Counted from the first letter of the stretch, positions 30,456-43,729 are shown. The stretch is 64,000 nucleotides of DNA from Aphanomyces cochlioides (GCA_019828595.1 JAHQRK010000015.1:62001-126000), one strand, 5' to 3'. Made by a program: numbers and translations. The notes: generated from the letters alone by a model not told the origin.

Positions 30456-32581
30456 TCCCTGGATCGAATTGTCGAATTTTGAACCAAGAGTGAATAGCGT
30501 TCAAATTATATTTTAAACTATTTTAAAATATAAACTTAAATGACACAGATGTGGCAATGCATGACTAAATATTCTGTTTTGACATTTTGTGGTTATCTTT
30601 TGACACCTTTTTTGGATCATTTTACATATCATTTTTACCCCAAAATGGAAAACAAAATGATACATCAGCCCTCAGATTTGTTGAGACTGGAGAACCCTGC
30701 AATACAAAGCTTTGCCTGGTGTGGATGTTGAAAATTTGCATGCATATAGCTTGGGTGGTTGAAATGTGTGTGTGTGGTTGATGTTCGCGAATGCTATGAC
30801 TAGCAACAGAGGGTACATACACCTACTTACCCTCTGGTTCCTCTGTTCCCCTTGTAGCACCTGTGGACACGTCAACCCGGCCCTGTGGCCCTGCGCCCAA
30901 TGTGTTAGCTGTTAGCATGCAACTAACTCACCAGCGGATTGTGAGATCCAAACTAGGAATGGCTGAATTTTGTGAGCTTGGGAAATGACATGAATCACTC
31001 CACTATCGATACAATGTAAACCTGCATTGGGCGTGACAGGGTATACGTATCCCTCCGCAACATCTGCAATCCCCGCGACTTCATCTGCTCCCATGGTGCC
31101 AAACCTGCCATAGCCATTCCAAACGCAATGAGAACGACAAAATATACTATCTTAGTCTGCAACTATGACATATGCTCCTGTGACGCTCTCGTCCATCGCA
31201 AGCACTGTTGAACATTGATGCCTATGGAGTGGCAGGGGATACGGATCCCTCCGAATCCCCTGTTGTGACGAGGTGCCATGAAACTCGACCTTTGTGTGTG
31301 GGATATGGAATTTTGGGCGACTCGCACGAGATGAACCTAACCCGTGAACGATGCAATGGATATACTCCTGGAACATGACAGGGGATGCAGAGGTATCTGC
31401 ACCCTCTGCAACACCCGCAACATTGGATTCCATGCCACTCAAGCACGACCAAACGACGAATGAATGACCATCCGCGGCGTGGCCAACTTGGTAAGGACAG
31501 ACACCCGAAGAACGAAGTTGGATTGCACGTGTACAGGGTCGACGCCATGTCAAACATGGGTGAAAACCGAAGATCGGCATGCGTTGCAGATGCTCACGAG
31601 AATTTTGCACCACATTCATGAGCTCATTGGTCAGTTATCCAGCAAATGAACGAGACAGAACCATGTGCTTGGAAGTCCAGGCTTGCTAAGGTTTAAACTC
31701 AAGTTTCTGTCATCTCAACCCGAATGCAAACCCGGTCTAGCTAGCTTAATCTCTGTAATACACTTCCCTTTTTGCAGTGAATGCCTTCCGTGTGAAGGTT
31801 CTGGAGCTACACTACCAGCGAGATGTAAGCAAGGCCAAGAAGCGAGCAGTAGCTGCGACTGGCACCCCCGAGCAGCGTCAACACAACGAACGATCGCCCT
31901 TTACCAGCCCGAGCCGAGTCCTCGAGCAAGATCTTGGGAGACAGATCCGTAGCGCAGATCCAGCAAGAGCACCGTCCTTGCTGTCCATCGTGCGCTTCCA
32001 ACGAAAACACCCCCACGGACCCCTCCGAGCCCTCCGAGCCCCCTGCGACCTCTGCGTCTTGTGTGCTTGTGTGCCCTGTTGTGTCCTTCCTGCGTCCTGG
32101 CTGTTTAATTGCTGTGGTTACCTGCGCCTCCGTTGCCTGTTGCTGCCTGCAACCTCGACCGAAGCCCCGTCACCTCTCGCGACCTCTCAGTCTTACCAAG
32201 CTCGGTTGTTGCAGCCCCTACAGACCCCTCTGCAACTCCCGTATCCCCTTTCGAAACCCCCTGTGTGCGTCCAAGACTCCTTCTGTGTGTTGCGAACGTC
32301 TGCTTGTGGCTCATCCAAGTCAACTCCCTCCAAGAATCAAATATCAAAACAAGTTTTTTGTCGTTTAACACACGACACAGGTGCGTACAATCCGCATACA
32401 TTTTAAAGACATTTAAAACATCAATCAATGCTTTTAAAATAAGCCAGTTTCAGATTTTTCTTTTTAAATGCATTTAAGAATATTTTAGAATGCACATGTC
32501 TTCTTTTTTATTTATTTCAGCAATCCATTACCTGCACTTTTTTCCAGCTCATTTTGACATTGGGGTGCGATTGCCAACACA
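30456..32581. other. 2.1-kb gap with degenerate repeats and a C-rich tract
   Basis: No gene is supported. Three degenerate units sharing TGACAGGG-ATAC and CCCTC-GCAAC words lie near 31031-31080, 31228-31262 and 31376-31425; their minus-strand frames read VAEG...P-V...HCI, suggesting an old repeat-protein or retroelement relic. From 31970 to 32260 the plus strand is C-rich (repeated CCTCCGAGCCC). The region upstream of 32582 must hold the coronin promoter. Confidence 0.35.
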
Positions 32582-35500
32582 ATGTTTCGCGCAAGGTAGA
32601 TGGCGGCATGTCCTTTCTCTGTTCACGACGCGTAGCAAGTACCGCAACGTCCTTGGCACAAGCTTGCCTCGAGAAGAATGGTATGAAGAGCTCCAACTCG
32701 ACGAATCTCGCTTGGATTTGTACCCTCTGGTGGTGTCCGAGAAGCAATTGGCATTTGTCTCGCAACTCAATTGTACCAAGATATGTGTGTTTCACATCTT
32801 TCTCACCTGGGCAACTCGTAGCTGGATCGTGTATCGAAGTCAAGGCGATACAAGATGCTGGGAAAGCCAACGCAAGTGGAAAAGTAAATGCACGATCATC
32901 CCTCTCTCTCATTCACATTGACTAGGCTCCTGACCTACTCAAAGGACACACGCAACGTGTGAACGCATTGGAGTTTTACTCGTTCGAGTCGGGTTCCAAG
33001 ACAATCTTGGCATCAGGGGGCGACGACACGTCAGTGAAGGTGTGGAATATTTCCTCAGGTGTCAACGAGTGTTTATGGACACACACAAATGATGCAAAGA
33101 ACCGAGTGGTGGCTCTTTCGTTTCACCCTTCTGCATCGGATATATTGGGTGTTGCTTCATCGAATTCAGTTGAAGTTCTTGATATCAAGGCACAAACTGC
33201 AGTGGGAGCTCCTATGGTGCATCCCGACCTCGTCACCGGATTTGCATGGAAAACGGACGGCAGGTGTGTATCGATCTCCAAATTAGAACTTGGTTTTGAA
33301 CCTCTGCATATAGTCTAGTTACTTCTGCTTGTCAAGATAATAATATGCGTGTCTGGGATCCTCGTCAAGACCAGGAAGCAATTGTTACCCCAGGACATCA
33401 AGGGCGAAAAGCTGCCAGTATTGCATGGTGCAAAGATGATTTCTTCGTGACAGCCGGATTCAACGCCCTTCGTGAACGGGAATTAATGCTCTGGGATATT
33501 CGAAAACTAGACAAGTATTTAGTTCGAGAAAGAATCGACAGCGGAACTGGGCTGCTTATTCCATCATTTGACGAAGATACAAATCTACTCTTTCTTGGAG
33601 GAAGGGTAATGCTTCCTTTTGAAGCATGTTTCCCTCACACAGTTTTTTTCTAGGGCGACAAAGTCGTTCGAACGTATGAGCTCAACTTTCAAAAAGCCTC
33701 TTTCACTGCGTTGCAACAAACTGCTGTCTTTCGACCGACTTGGGGGCTCACCCGCCTTCCCAAACGAGCTTGCAATTTGGACATATGTGAAGTTGCTCGA
33801 GTATTTAGTATAGGTCAAACATACATTCAACCAATATCCTTCACTGTGCCTCGACGAGAAGCAGCAAACCAATTCCAGGTACAACCCCATTGCCTATTAT
33901 TGACTTATTATCTTCAAAAGGTGGATCTGTATCCTGATTCACGAAGTTATCAAGCGGCCATGTCATCTTCGGAATGGATTGATGGCAAAAATGCCACGCC
34001 TTTGCTAGAGAAGGTTGCCCCTCGAACAAACGTCCCAACGCCGACAGTCTCCATTGAGTTGAATACTTCTTGGAATACTGGCGGTGGATGGGGATCAGCG
34101 CCTACCCCTGTAGCAACTCCGAGCGTTGCCAAATCACTTGTGAATGAGCCAGTTTTAACTACTGAGCTATCCGAGAAAGCAAAAAAGCTGGGCTCTATCC
34201 AAGGAAACAAGGTACAACTCGTTTTGTTCCCACCCACGCTTGAGATTGTCCTAGTTCAAATACATCACAGGAAAATTACTCCCTCGATCAGAATCCTACT
34301 CGAATGTTGCCTCAGATGGCTCGCTTATCGTCGCAAACGAAACGCACTGGGCCACTCCACAAGTAGGGACAGGGGGTCCAGTGATGGTACAATCGCTTGC
34401 CCGCAAAGGAAAGGTATGGTTCAAGGAAATGTTACCGCAATGTGACATTGCTTTAGATTGAGCAAGCAACTGTACTTAATGGGCACAAATTGTCAGTGAC
34501 TGATATAGAATTTCATCCATTCCATCCGAATTTGATCGCGACAGCATCTGACGACTGCACAGTCCAGGTAACGGCAAAGTAATCCCATGTAAAGTATCCC
34601 TCCTTTTAGATTTGGGATCATGACGACGCCTCTCAAAAGATAATCCTGGATGGCCATTCTAAAGGGGTGCGATGCATTTCGTTTCACCCTAGTGCGGATA
34701 ACGTATTGGCGTCGGGCAGCATGGACTCGACAATTCTCTTGTGGGATGCCGTGACGGGACAAAAGAGACAAACTATCGACAAGTTTGAAGAAAGTCCGTT
34801 TAATATTTCCTTCAATTTTGACGGCAGTTTGTTTTCGACTATCACTCGCGACAGGGTAGCATAAACGACGTTTAGTCAAAAATTAAATTACGTGACGTAG
34901 GTTTTACGAGTCATCGACCCCCGAATCAACAAGACCGTGTCCATGGCTTGTGCTCACGAAGGTAGAATACGCACAACTGATCATTGCATGAATGTTATAA
35001 TCAGGTTCCAAAGCTCAAAAAGTCGTTTGGTGTACCAACAACAATTCATCCAATATTGTCACGGTACCATCTGTGTGCAAGGCCTCTTTTCTTGACAATC
35101 ATCATCAGGTTGGATTCAGTGCCCGTAGTGACCGACAAGTATTTTTGTGGGATGCTCGCAACCTGTTGGACCCATTGTACACGACGACAATGTAAGTTGT
35201 CATGAAATGCGTTTGCTTTAAATTGTATAATAGTGACACATCGGGAAGTGTCCACGTGCCATACTATGATGAGTCTTCCAATGTAGTTTATCTCGTTGGT
35301 CGTGGTGATCGGTCAATTCTCACTTTTGAAATTGATTCGGTAGGTCTGATTTTGCCCCCTTTTTGCTAAGAGTTTTGTAGGGAAAGCTTCACCCGTGCTC
35401 TCCGTTCTCCTTTCAGGGATCTCCCATCTCGGCTGCTGCACTTTTGCCTAAACGAAGTTGCAATGTTCGGGTTGGCCTCCTGCTTGTTATCCCCGGTTTA

Positions 35501-35985
35501 ATAATGTAAACATCGTAGGAAGTGGAAGTGGCTCGATTTTTGCTCTTGACTCAGTCGACAGTCGAAAATGCAATTTTCTCGCTTCCTCGAGCAGAAAAAT
35601 TGAAGACTTATTTTCAAGATGATGTTTATGGTCCGGTTCGAGAATCCACTCCAAGTTTGACCCCCGCAGCATGGTTTGACGGCGCGTCGGAGCCACCACG
35701 AACCACAACGCTTCAACCATCGGGTAAGTTCTATGAGTTGACATGATATCTGACGCAAGGGAATTAGATATGCCACTTTTGTCAGAAAAGCAAGTCGACG
35801 CGCCTGTTGTTCCCAAAGTCATTGATTTCAAGGCTCAGAAGCTCCGCGAAGAAGAGGAAAAACGGTCACGCGACGAGCAATTTGAGCGTCTACATGCATT
35901 GGCGTATCAGCCCACCCTGCATTCTCAAAGAAACCCGCATGGAAGCAACCATTTCGACGACGATGACGATGGATGGGACGATTAA
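32582..35985 (+). CDS. coronin-7/POD-type protein with two WD40 units
   Basis: This gene has many exons. The first (MFRA) joins via a 43-nt intron to SKYRNVLGT...PREEWY, the coronin N-terminal signature. A 49-nt intron at 32773-32821 leads to GSCIEVKAI and KGHTQRVNALEFY. WD blocks of unit 1 include ASGGDDTSVKVWNI, NNMRVWDPR and ELMLWDIRKLD, ending in the coronin-specific VDLYPD block. A linker is followed by a second propeller (LNGHKLSVTDIEFHP, ASDDCTVQIWD, ASGSMDSTILLWD, SDRQVFLWDAR). The C-terminus is basic coiled then acidic (NHFDDDDDGWDD). Two tandem propellers without a classic coiled coil mark coronin-7, an actin and Golgi-trafficking protein. Confidence 0.85.
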
Positions 35986-36098
35986 AGCAGTTTCCCTTGG
36001 ACGTATTTTGGCTTCCTGTTAATACGAAGATATCTTCGCCACTAACAGGCAACTAAAGGAACAAGAACAATTCCTTGTAGATGGTCAGATTTGCAATT

Positions 36099-37726
36099 TC
36101 AAGCAATATAGCTTAATTTACAGTGGGCTTGTCTACAGAGACCGTAATATTGCAGGTGGTCGATATGTGTTTTGATTCTCAAACGTTGGAACCACCCTAT
36201 CACTTTCCTATGGAACGATTTTAAGGTCTTCAAGATAAAAACAGCGAGTAGTACATGACTTTCAAGCAGTGACTGATACGCTTCAATCAGGTATGTATCA
36301 CTCTCGATGGACTTTTTCCTAGCTGCATCCAAGGATGTGGAAGATTTTTCACTTGATTCGTGCTGAGCTAAATTGTATACACCGACGAGTATGCCTACCA
36401 CAAACGAATGAATAATTCCATCAGGCGATGCATTGTTGTGTCCAACATACAACATGAAGCTAAAACAAACGACACGCCCTGAAAAAATTCCAGTCGTGTC
36501 AAGTCACCGTACAAAACCATGCCCCCAATAACGCCAAACTACAAACGGAAATCAGAGACGTCATTTCCCTGTTTTCATACCCCAATCCAAAATACTTGGA
36601 ACACGGGGAACACAACTGAAATATCGCCCAAGATGAGGGCTTTATTGAACCAGTGGATCTGAAGACCGATAGTTGTTAGCATTCCGCCAAAGAACACGTA
36701 GGTCATGGGGTGGTAGAATTGATTGTTGCCATTTACAGTCGTTTTAACCATTTCAGACGCGCACTAGTGTATCACAGCGTATTACAACAATGTTACTATG
36801 AACAGTGGTTTTACCTTGCCCAGCAATACAGACAGCGAGCCCATAATACCAGAAATCTATGTTCAGTGTCATGAACTCGGAAGATAGGCTTGATACTATA
36901 GCATAGAGCAATGGTTTAGACCATGAGTCCTCTTCATCAATACGAAGAAATCTCCGAATACGAGCACTGGTTCGTACAGACACAGCTGTCTATGTCAATT
37001 AAGGTTGGATCCAAATGATCAGCTTACCTGTCTCTTCGGGTTGTCAACGGCACTGTCAATCATCCAGGTTAGGTATGCAATCGTCACGCCCAAAATTAAC
37101 AAGTACGCCACAACAGTGGGAGATTGAAACTTGTCCACAAGCTAGCTAATCGTAAACATCATGGATGTAAGTTCTTCTGAACCTGTTCAACGTTGTATTC
37201 CCCGTCTTGTGGTGAGCAAATAGCAATGAGTATAACCCCCAACAAAACGCAAGACGTTCCATAGGCGTCGCGAAGAGAAAATTGCTCGCCGTGCCAAATT
37301 GTCGACAAGAGCACATTCGTCATCACTGTTGTTCCTCCGCCTACTGTAGTCACGAGGGATTGTGTCGCAAAGCTAAAATTCATCAAGTCACTGGTACCAT
37401 CCGAAAGGTCACCTGAGGGCTTCAAAGTCTCCAATTGATCCTAGAATAACAAGCGCCATGCCTGCTATCCATTGTTTCTTGGCGAAATACGCATTGTTTT
37501 CCTTGGCTTCTTGTTCACGGTGGGCATGCTTTTGTAATTGGACGCCTAGGTTGGAGCATACCCCAGCCACGATGGTGATCCACAATCCAAGCGAATTGGA
37601 CCCGTTCAATACGTTTGTATCGAGGACATAGCCGTTCTCGCGATCCATTCGCTCGGCTTTTCTCGGATTGGATCTTGTTTGTGCCAGTTTCTTTTCAAAC
37701 AGGCACGTTTGAAAATGTCCTTCCAA
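36099..37726 (-). CDS. NIPA-family magnesium transporter-like membrane protein
   Basis: Several short-intron exons. From about 37726 a charged N-terminus leads into helix 1 (LGLWITIVAGVCSNLGVQLQ), helix 2 (WIAGMALVILGSIGDFEAL) and helix 3 (SFATQSLVTTVGGGTTVMTN). Then comes LLSTIWHGEQFSLRDAYGTS with helix 4 (CVLLGVILIAICS). This is the order and spacing of the NIPA/EamA-like fold. Later exons (36983 onwards) hold further hydrophobic stretches, and the last (from 36455) ends at 36099. Individual exon borders after helix 4 are not resolved. It shares a 380-bp divergent promoter with the KNL1 gene. Confidence 0.7.
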
Positions 37727-38104
37727 AAAGTTCGAACCTTTGGCTAAACAAAAAGAGATCCAAAGACACCAAGTGTTTTAGTCTTCAACTAAGTCGAGCA
37801 CCGTCATCCACATAAACATCTCAAAGTCCATACATATCCATCGTGAATTTGTTTCCAGCGTTCTCCTGCCTTGCAGTCATCATCGTGTACAAAAACTTGG
37901 ATATTTGGAAATGACGTTTAAACATGGAAAAAGGCGCGAAACTTGTCATGATTATCCGGATAAATTATCCGGATAAGAAGTTTTTATTCAAAAAGTGTAA
38001 ATTCCCGACCGTCGGCATATCAGCGTGCCTGTGTACTTTCTAGCGCCAAGTCGTGAAGAGCTCCAAAAAGACACGCTCACTGACGCGAAGAACCTTCAAA
38101 TCGC
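37727..38104. promoter_or_regulatory. divergent promoter between NIPA-like and KNL1-like genes
   Basis: A 378-bp spacer between two start codons facing away from each other. It contains the palindrome TTATCCGGATAA twice, one base apart (37952-37963 and 37965-37976), about 130 bp before the KNL1 start. The same core is found before both GH5 genes. Function inferred only from position and repetition. Confidence 0.45.
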
Positions 38105-41100
38105 ATGCAAGACGACAGTGAAGAACATTCATTCCTGATTGGCCGCGGAAGTGCGAGTCTTGGAAGCGCGCCAGCCAATAAAGACAGCTCACTGAACGGC
38201 CATCGAAATGACGATGCTTTCGAACACACCAACTCACACAATGCACAAGATCGAGCCTCAAAACGTCAAAGAACAAGTTATGACCCATCAGATGCAGTAT
38301 TTGATCCACCCAGCTTGCTCAGTGCGGCTACGAAAGGAAAGAAACGAGGATTGTCGATCGCTCATGAATTTGAACGAGAAATCAGCGTCTCGCAACCATC
38401 CACGTCATCACAAACCACAGAACCAAATAGCCCGACTTCCCAGCCACCTGAAAGCGAAACGCAAAGCGAAGATGTAGGCCCGACCAACCTCTTTTCACCC
38501 AAGGCTTCCACTCCAGAGAAAGAAGCTCCAAAACAAGTGCCGAAAGTGACGGTCCGACGCGAAACTATCTCGCCTATTCGTATGTCCACCCAGTCTGAGC
38601 TGCAGGGTAGACGCGACACTCTCTCTCCAGATGGATTCAAGCGTCTTGAAATGCTAGTCGAAGAGACTGAGAATAACGGAGAAGAGACAAAGACCTCAAA
38701 TGGAGACGCCGACCATGTACAATCACCAGTTAAAACAAAAGCCACACAGAAAACTACCTACCTCACAGAGGCATCGAAAAAGCAAGACTCTGAGCTGTCA
38801 ATCGATAGATCTCCAATTTACAAGCAGAAATCGAAGGCAAATGGAGACAGCAATTCTAAAAGGACTACGCTCGATCCAAGCGATGTTGTTCAAATGTTTG
38901 GCCAAGAGGCTAGCTCAGATGCAACCTTGAGGCGATCAACTTTGGACCCTACTGAGGCTCTGGCCATGTTGAATGAATCACAAGACGTCGAGATCACGAC
39001 AACAAAAGCCAGCCGCCGTAGCACAATGAATCCGCAAGATATGACCCAACTTGGAGAATCAAAAGAGAGGAGGGAAACTCTGGATCCGTCAGATCTTAAG
39101 TCAATGATGAATGGTGATAGCAGTGACGAAGACGAGGTGCTTGAATCTTTCAGAAGGGAATCGCGAGATAGCTTCAGTATCGGTGACTTCTCTATTGCTG
39201 AATCGGAGCACAATTCGCCAACCACTGAGGGAAATGTCGACGAAGAATCCAACGATGATTCTCTTCAACCTGGGCTCGAAGGTAAACCACTCAACGTTAT
39301 GAAAGTCATAACTTGGTCCAGAACTATCCCGACGAAAGTCACCACGAAGGATATCCAGTCGAGTCGTATCTCCTGCCCCCGAGCCTTTGGTATCCCCACC
39401 ATTAAGGCGGAAGCTTACGGTAGAATATGGAGTCGACATCTCTTTAAAACGTGTATAGACCCCACTAAAAAGCTGCCTGAGTGCTCGTAAGCCTCACAAG
39501 TCGACAACACCAACAAAAACAGTCGTTTTCGGATCTCCGAGAGGAGCTGAATTCAGAATTAATGATCCCTCCACTTCCATGACTCCCATGTGCGATCGCG
39601 AAGCAAAACAAATGTTTCCGTTGGATAAACATGATAGCGACGAAGATGAAGTCACCTCAGAGAACACAAGCATTTTGGAAGAAGCAGATCATCTTTTGGA
39701 AGAAAATGATAGCATGTCTTTCCCTTTTGGTTCAATCAGGAGCCCAAATCGGTCAAAACGAAATTCTGATGCAAAAGGTGTGAGCCCTCTGGATAGTATA
39801 AAAGACGCAAGGCGGTGCGTAGCTGAACCTGTAGAGTGATTTGTAATATTTATTGTAGGAAACGGCGAACATCTTTTGGCTCCAAGCAAGAAACGAAGCC
39901 TTCTAGAAGGCAGTCGTTACTTGGTGTCAATGTCATGCAGAACAATGATGCTTTAATTGTTGGTAGTGCCAAAAAAGCTCCTCTCGGTAACTCTGTCGTG
40001 CCGCACTGTAGACTCATTTTGCTCCAGGTACTCGACCTTCGCACAGTTCTTCGTCGTCCGATGACGACATGGATATAACTGGAGAATATGCAAATATCGC
40101 GGCCACTCGGCAAAAGGAATTAACCAATGGCCTCGGCGACTTGTGGAACGAAAACTATACGCCTCAAAAGGCTGTAGATGTCGCAAGTGAGAGCTCTGAG
40201 GAAGACCAAACTCTGGACTTGGGACCAATTGGTACACTGAAAGGCGATGCTTCCCTCTTTTCTCGAGCACTACCGACGGAGAAGGAACCACCGTCTGCTC
40301 CTAAAGAGCCATCTCAATTCATGGAATTGAAGCAATTGCATCCTATTCAAGAGGAAGGAGAAACGTCCCATAACAGCAGCATCAGTCAACTTAGTGTCAG
40401 TAGTGATGACGAAGACGAGGACTACAATGCTCAGCGCGAGACGCTTGTCATCAATCTGGGTAGCAGATTCGAAAAGATTGGCTCGTCAAGCAAAAAGAAG
40501 GCTCAACAAACCTCTCCACCGCAACCAGAATTAAGTCCACCGAGGGCTTTTAATCTGTCCGATGAGCTTGAAGCCGAACCGGAGAAAACTCACAAAAGCC
40601 CAGAAAAACACCACGACAATGCGACTCGAGATACTGTCCACGAGGAGGTTGAAATTGAAGACGTATCCATTCAAGCTGTGGTGGAAAGCTTGAATATTTT
40701 GGAACTCGATGAGGTGATTTCCTCTGAAGTTTCCAATTGCTCGGATCTCATGGCCTTATCTCCAGTACTTCCTCAAAAGGAATCGTGGACCCAAGCACGA
40801 GATGACCTTTCTGAATGGCTCACTGAGCTCAATCGTGATGCACAAGATATTCAGAACAGAGTAGCACCAAAATTTATTGCCCGAATGTTTCATACAGAAG
40901 AATTGCAATCAGCTCCATTGCTACGATCATTGTACGAATCTCATGCGAATTCTGTCTTGTCGGAATGGTATGTGTGGCGCACCAGATCCGAGTCACCGTC
41001 AACCTGGAGCAAATCTCGAGCAGCAATTGAACGAGATCTCAATACGCTTCAGAGCCTTCATGTGGGTCGGAATGAGCGGCACGAGCAGCAAGTGGTGCAA

Positions 41101-42016
41101 CAATTACTGAAAAAAGAAGCCGAGATGGAACGATCTCTCGAGTCCATTCAAGAACAACAGAGCATTCGGGCAGAGTACACTTCGCGCATCAAGTCTCTTG
41201 AATCGAAAATCGATGGGTTGAAATTGCAATTGATGCAGCATGAGCAAAGCATGGCCTTGCTGAAAAAAGCTTCAGAATCATCACATGCGGCAATTTCAGT
41301 CGCATCGATGGAGAAACGAGTCCATTTGACACAAGAACGCGATGAACTATTCCAAATATCGTCTCGTTTGTCCAAGTGGAAGTATCAAACAGTCGGTCGT
41401 GGCAAGTTAAAAGTCAGCATGATGTGCAAGTCGTTCAGCTTTTCCCAAGGCATTCACTTGACTGTCGGTGTCGACATGCAAACAACCAGCCAACCACACG
41501 TCGTTATTGATGCGACGTTTGCAGCGCAAGCAAAATCTTCACCGTTTTCCGCCATTGCGTCGTTGGTTTGGTCGACTTTGTTTGATTTGCCACGGCTGCG
41601 AGACCTTGCGTCGACTATAGTGCAATCGCCACAAGACGTGAAGACATTTTTACAGCGGGCTGAGCTTGATTTATCGCGGGCTACCAGACTATGGAATGAC
41701 TTGGAAATGCTCGTGCTGCAATACTCCGTGAAGACGATGGGATATCACATCATCATTTCATTCGTCTCATTCAAACATCTCGTCAAACTCGACGTGGGGT
41801 TGCCCATCTCGCCTCATTTTTATCATGCCCACTTGGTTCCCACAATTTCAGTCGAATTCGGACATGCCATGGTATCATCTCCAGATCAACTCAAATAACG
41901 CTGTCTAGGTTAACGAAGTGGATCTATGTCGGCGGATTCAACGAGTTCAGAAAGGATTTCATCGTCTGCGGGCAATTTGCTCGTCCGTCGAATCGTATCT
42001 TGCTGACTTAGCGTAA
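38105..42016 (+). CDS. KNL1/Spc7-type kinetochore scaffold protein
   Basis: This large protein has a disordered N-terminal half. Six repeats of a basic phospho-site-like motif stand out (RRETISP, RRDTLSP, KRTTLDP, RRSTLDP, RRSTMNP, RRETLDP between 38550 and 39100). Next come VVFGSPRGAEFRINDPST and a MELT-like MDITGEY at 40069. The C-terminal third has Spc7-type helical and coiled-coil sequence (WLTELNRDAQDIQNRVAPKF, EAEMERSLESIQEQQS) and ends in an RWD-like domain. A last intron at 41861-41897 leads to VNEVDLCRRIQRVQKG and TAA at 42014-42016. KNL1 links microtubule attachment to the spindle checkpoint (Bub1/Bub3 docking) in the KMN network. Several introns between 39280 and 40060 are only partly resolved. 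Confidence 0.75.
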
Positions 42017-42083
42017 TGAACCGCGTCAATGTTAGGGAGAGAAAGACAGTTTTAAGATAGTCACACAAACACAATGAGAAATA

Positions 42084-43232
42084 TTAGATAAAAGGCTGCG
42101 TCGACGCTGTTTCCACCTTGGATTGCGACGTGTTGGACCCCAACGAGACGGACGGCGCTTCGTACGTAAACCCATTAAACATCGACTTGGGCACCGCTTG
42201 CGATCCCAAGCTTCGATTCAAGCTCACGGGTGTGTGAACGGGCATCTCCGTAAACTCTTTTTCAAAGTTGGAGGTGTCGCCATCGTCTTTTGCCTGAGGA
42301 TCACTCGGTCGAAATGGCGGCTCGGCCCACAGCAACCCATCCCAATCAACGGTTTGAAAGAATGGATGCGCTTTCACCTGTGCGGCACCTTGTCCTTTGC
42401 GTCCTCCCAAACGTTTTTCAGGGTCGCGATGGAGCAAACCTCGTATTAAAGACGCAGCTTCGGCACTCAAATAATGCGGAATCTCCAGAGGTGCGTCACG
42501 GATACGCGCGTACAAATCTTGACGGTTCCGTGTGTACCATGGCGGCATTCCCGTCAGCATTTCAAACAGCACCATGCCTAATCCCCACCAATCAACGGCA
42601 GTGCCATGGCCAGATCGAGCCAGGACTTCAGGCGCCAAATATTCGGGCGTGCCCACGAGAGAATTGGCGCCGCTCGAGGCTTCGGTGACTTCAGTCTTGG
42701 CCAAGCCAAAATCGGCGAGTTTCACGTGGCCCATTTCATCCAGCAAGATGTTTTCTGGCTTCAAATCGCGGTAAATCACACCGAGGGAGTGCAAGTGCTC
42801 CAAAGCGACGACCAATTCAGCCGTGTAGAAACGCGCCATGGGCTCGGTGAACTTGCCTAAGCGCGTCAAGTGGAAAAAGAGTTCTCCCCCTGGGCAGTAA
42901 TCGAGTACAAAGTAGAGCTTGTCTTTGGTTTGAAACGCATAATGCAGGCTCACAATGAATGGATGAGATACCACGGCCAAGACCCGACGTTCTGTTCGTG
43001 TATGCTCAACTTGATTGCGCTTGACAATGTACGCTTTGCTGAGAATCTTCATGGCGAAGACCTTCGAGTTGTCTTTCTTGCGCACAAGCGTCACTTTGCC
43101 AAACGAGCCTTTCCCGATCACGCGAATCAATGAAAAGTCTTCGAGGCTCACTGCATTGGGTCCATATGCGTTAGGAATCAAGTCTTCAACCATTGCATCA
43201 AACGCAGACGGATCTCCATGTTCGCTTGCCAT
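42084..43232 (-). CDS. AGC-family serine/threonine protein kinase
   Basis: A single exon of 382 residues. The kinase domain (about 31-290) has the glycine loop GKGSFGKV, AMKILSK lysine, YRDLKPENIL catalytic loop, DFGLAK, T-loop SLVGTPEYLAPE and VDWWGLGMVLFEML. The AGC C-tail has a turn motif (EMPVHTPVS) and the hydrophobic motif FNGFTYE. The T-loop Thr and hydrophobic-motif Thr are the usual PDK1 and TORC2 sites. There is no PH or C2 domain, so it resembles short S6K/SGK/AKT-like kinases of protists. It lies tail to tail with KNL1, 67 bp apart. The kinase is complete and should be active. Confidence 0.93.
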   Translation of the reverse strand: MASEHGDPSAFDAMVEDLIPNAYGPNAVSLEDFSLIRVIGKGSFGKVTLVRKKDNSKVFAMKILSKAYIVKRNQVEHTRTERRVLAVVSHPFIVSLHYAFQTKDKLYFVLDYCPGGELFFHLTRLGKFTEPMARFYTAELVVALEHLHSLGVIYRDLKPENILLDEMGHVKLADFGLAKTEVTEASSGANSLVGTPEYLAPEVLARSGHGTAVDWWGLGMVLFEMLTGMPPWYTRNRQDLYARIRDAPLEIPHYLSAEAASLIRGLLHRDPEKRLGGRKGQGAAQVKAHPFFQTVDWDGLLWAEPPFRPSDPQAKDDGDTSNFEKEFTEMPVHTPVSLNRSLGSQAVPKSMFNGFTYEAPSVSLGSNTSQSKVETASTQPFI

Positions 43233-43729
43233 GGTAGTCCTGACCGGTCGCTCGAGAAATAGATTCTGGAAGTTGTCGTCAACCGAGCAGCATCCGACGA
43301 CAGCTTGGCGAGTTAATTTTACTTGACATTTGTATAGTCAGTAGCTCGCTACCCTCGGAATATTTTAAATCAATAAATTTATTTCTTGTTTTTATGATTA
43401 TTATTTATTTTCTCATTTTTTGTTGGGCAGTTTTCAACTTTGGCGCGAATCAACAAGAAAGGGAACATGCTAGAAAGGCGGCGGCGGTGGTCACGGCTAT
43501 GAGCCTTGATGTAGATCTTACCTGCTTCATGGTATGAGTACTATCTATATTTTCATCCCAACCTCTGTGAACGTTTTCTTACTTGGAAGGGACAGGAGAA
43601 CCCACGTGGATCATGACGCTGCGATGGACATAGTCGTAGTTTGGACATGATTGAGATAAGACTGTCATGCCGTGTACGCGAAGATGTCAGTGTCATCAAC
43701 ATTTCTTTTTAATTAGATAGGAGGCACGA
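43233..43729. other. intergenic, 0.5 kb
   Basis: AT-rich promoter region of the AGC kinase and 3' flank of the desaturase gene. No coding or repeat feature seen. Confidence 0.5.

Noticed and set aside
32490..32580. Coronin start moved upstream to 32490
   Set aside because: The coronin signature SKYRN joins well to the short MFRA exon at 32582 through a 43-nt intron; the upstream frame has no family similarity.
42123..43326. Plus-strand frames across the AGC kinase
   Set aside because: They are shadows of a complete kinase on the opposite strand.
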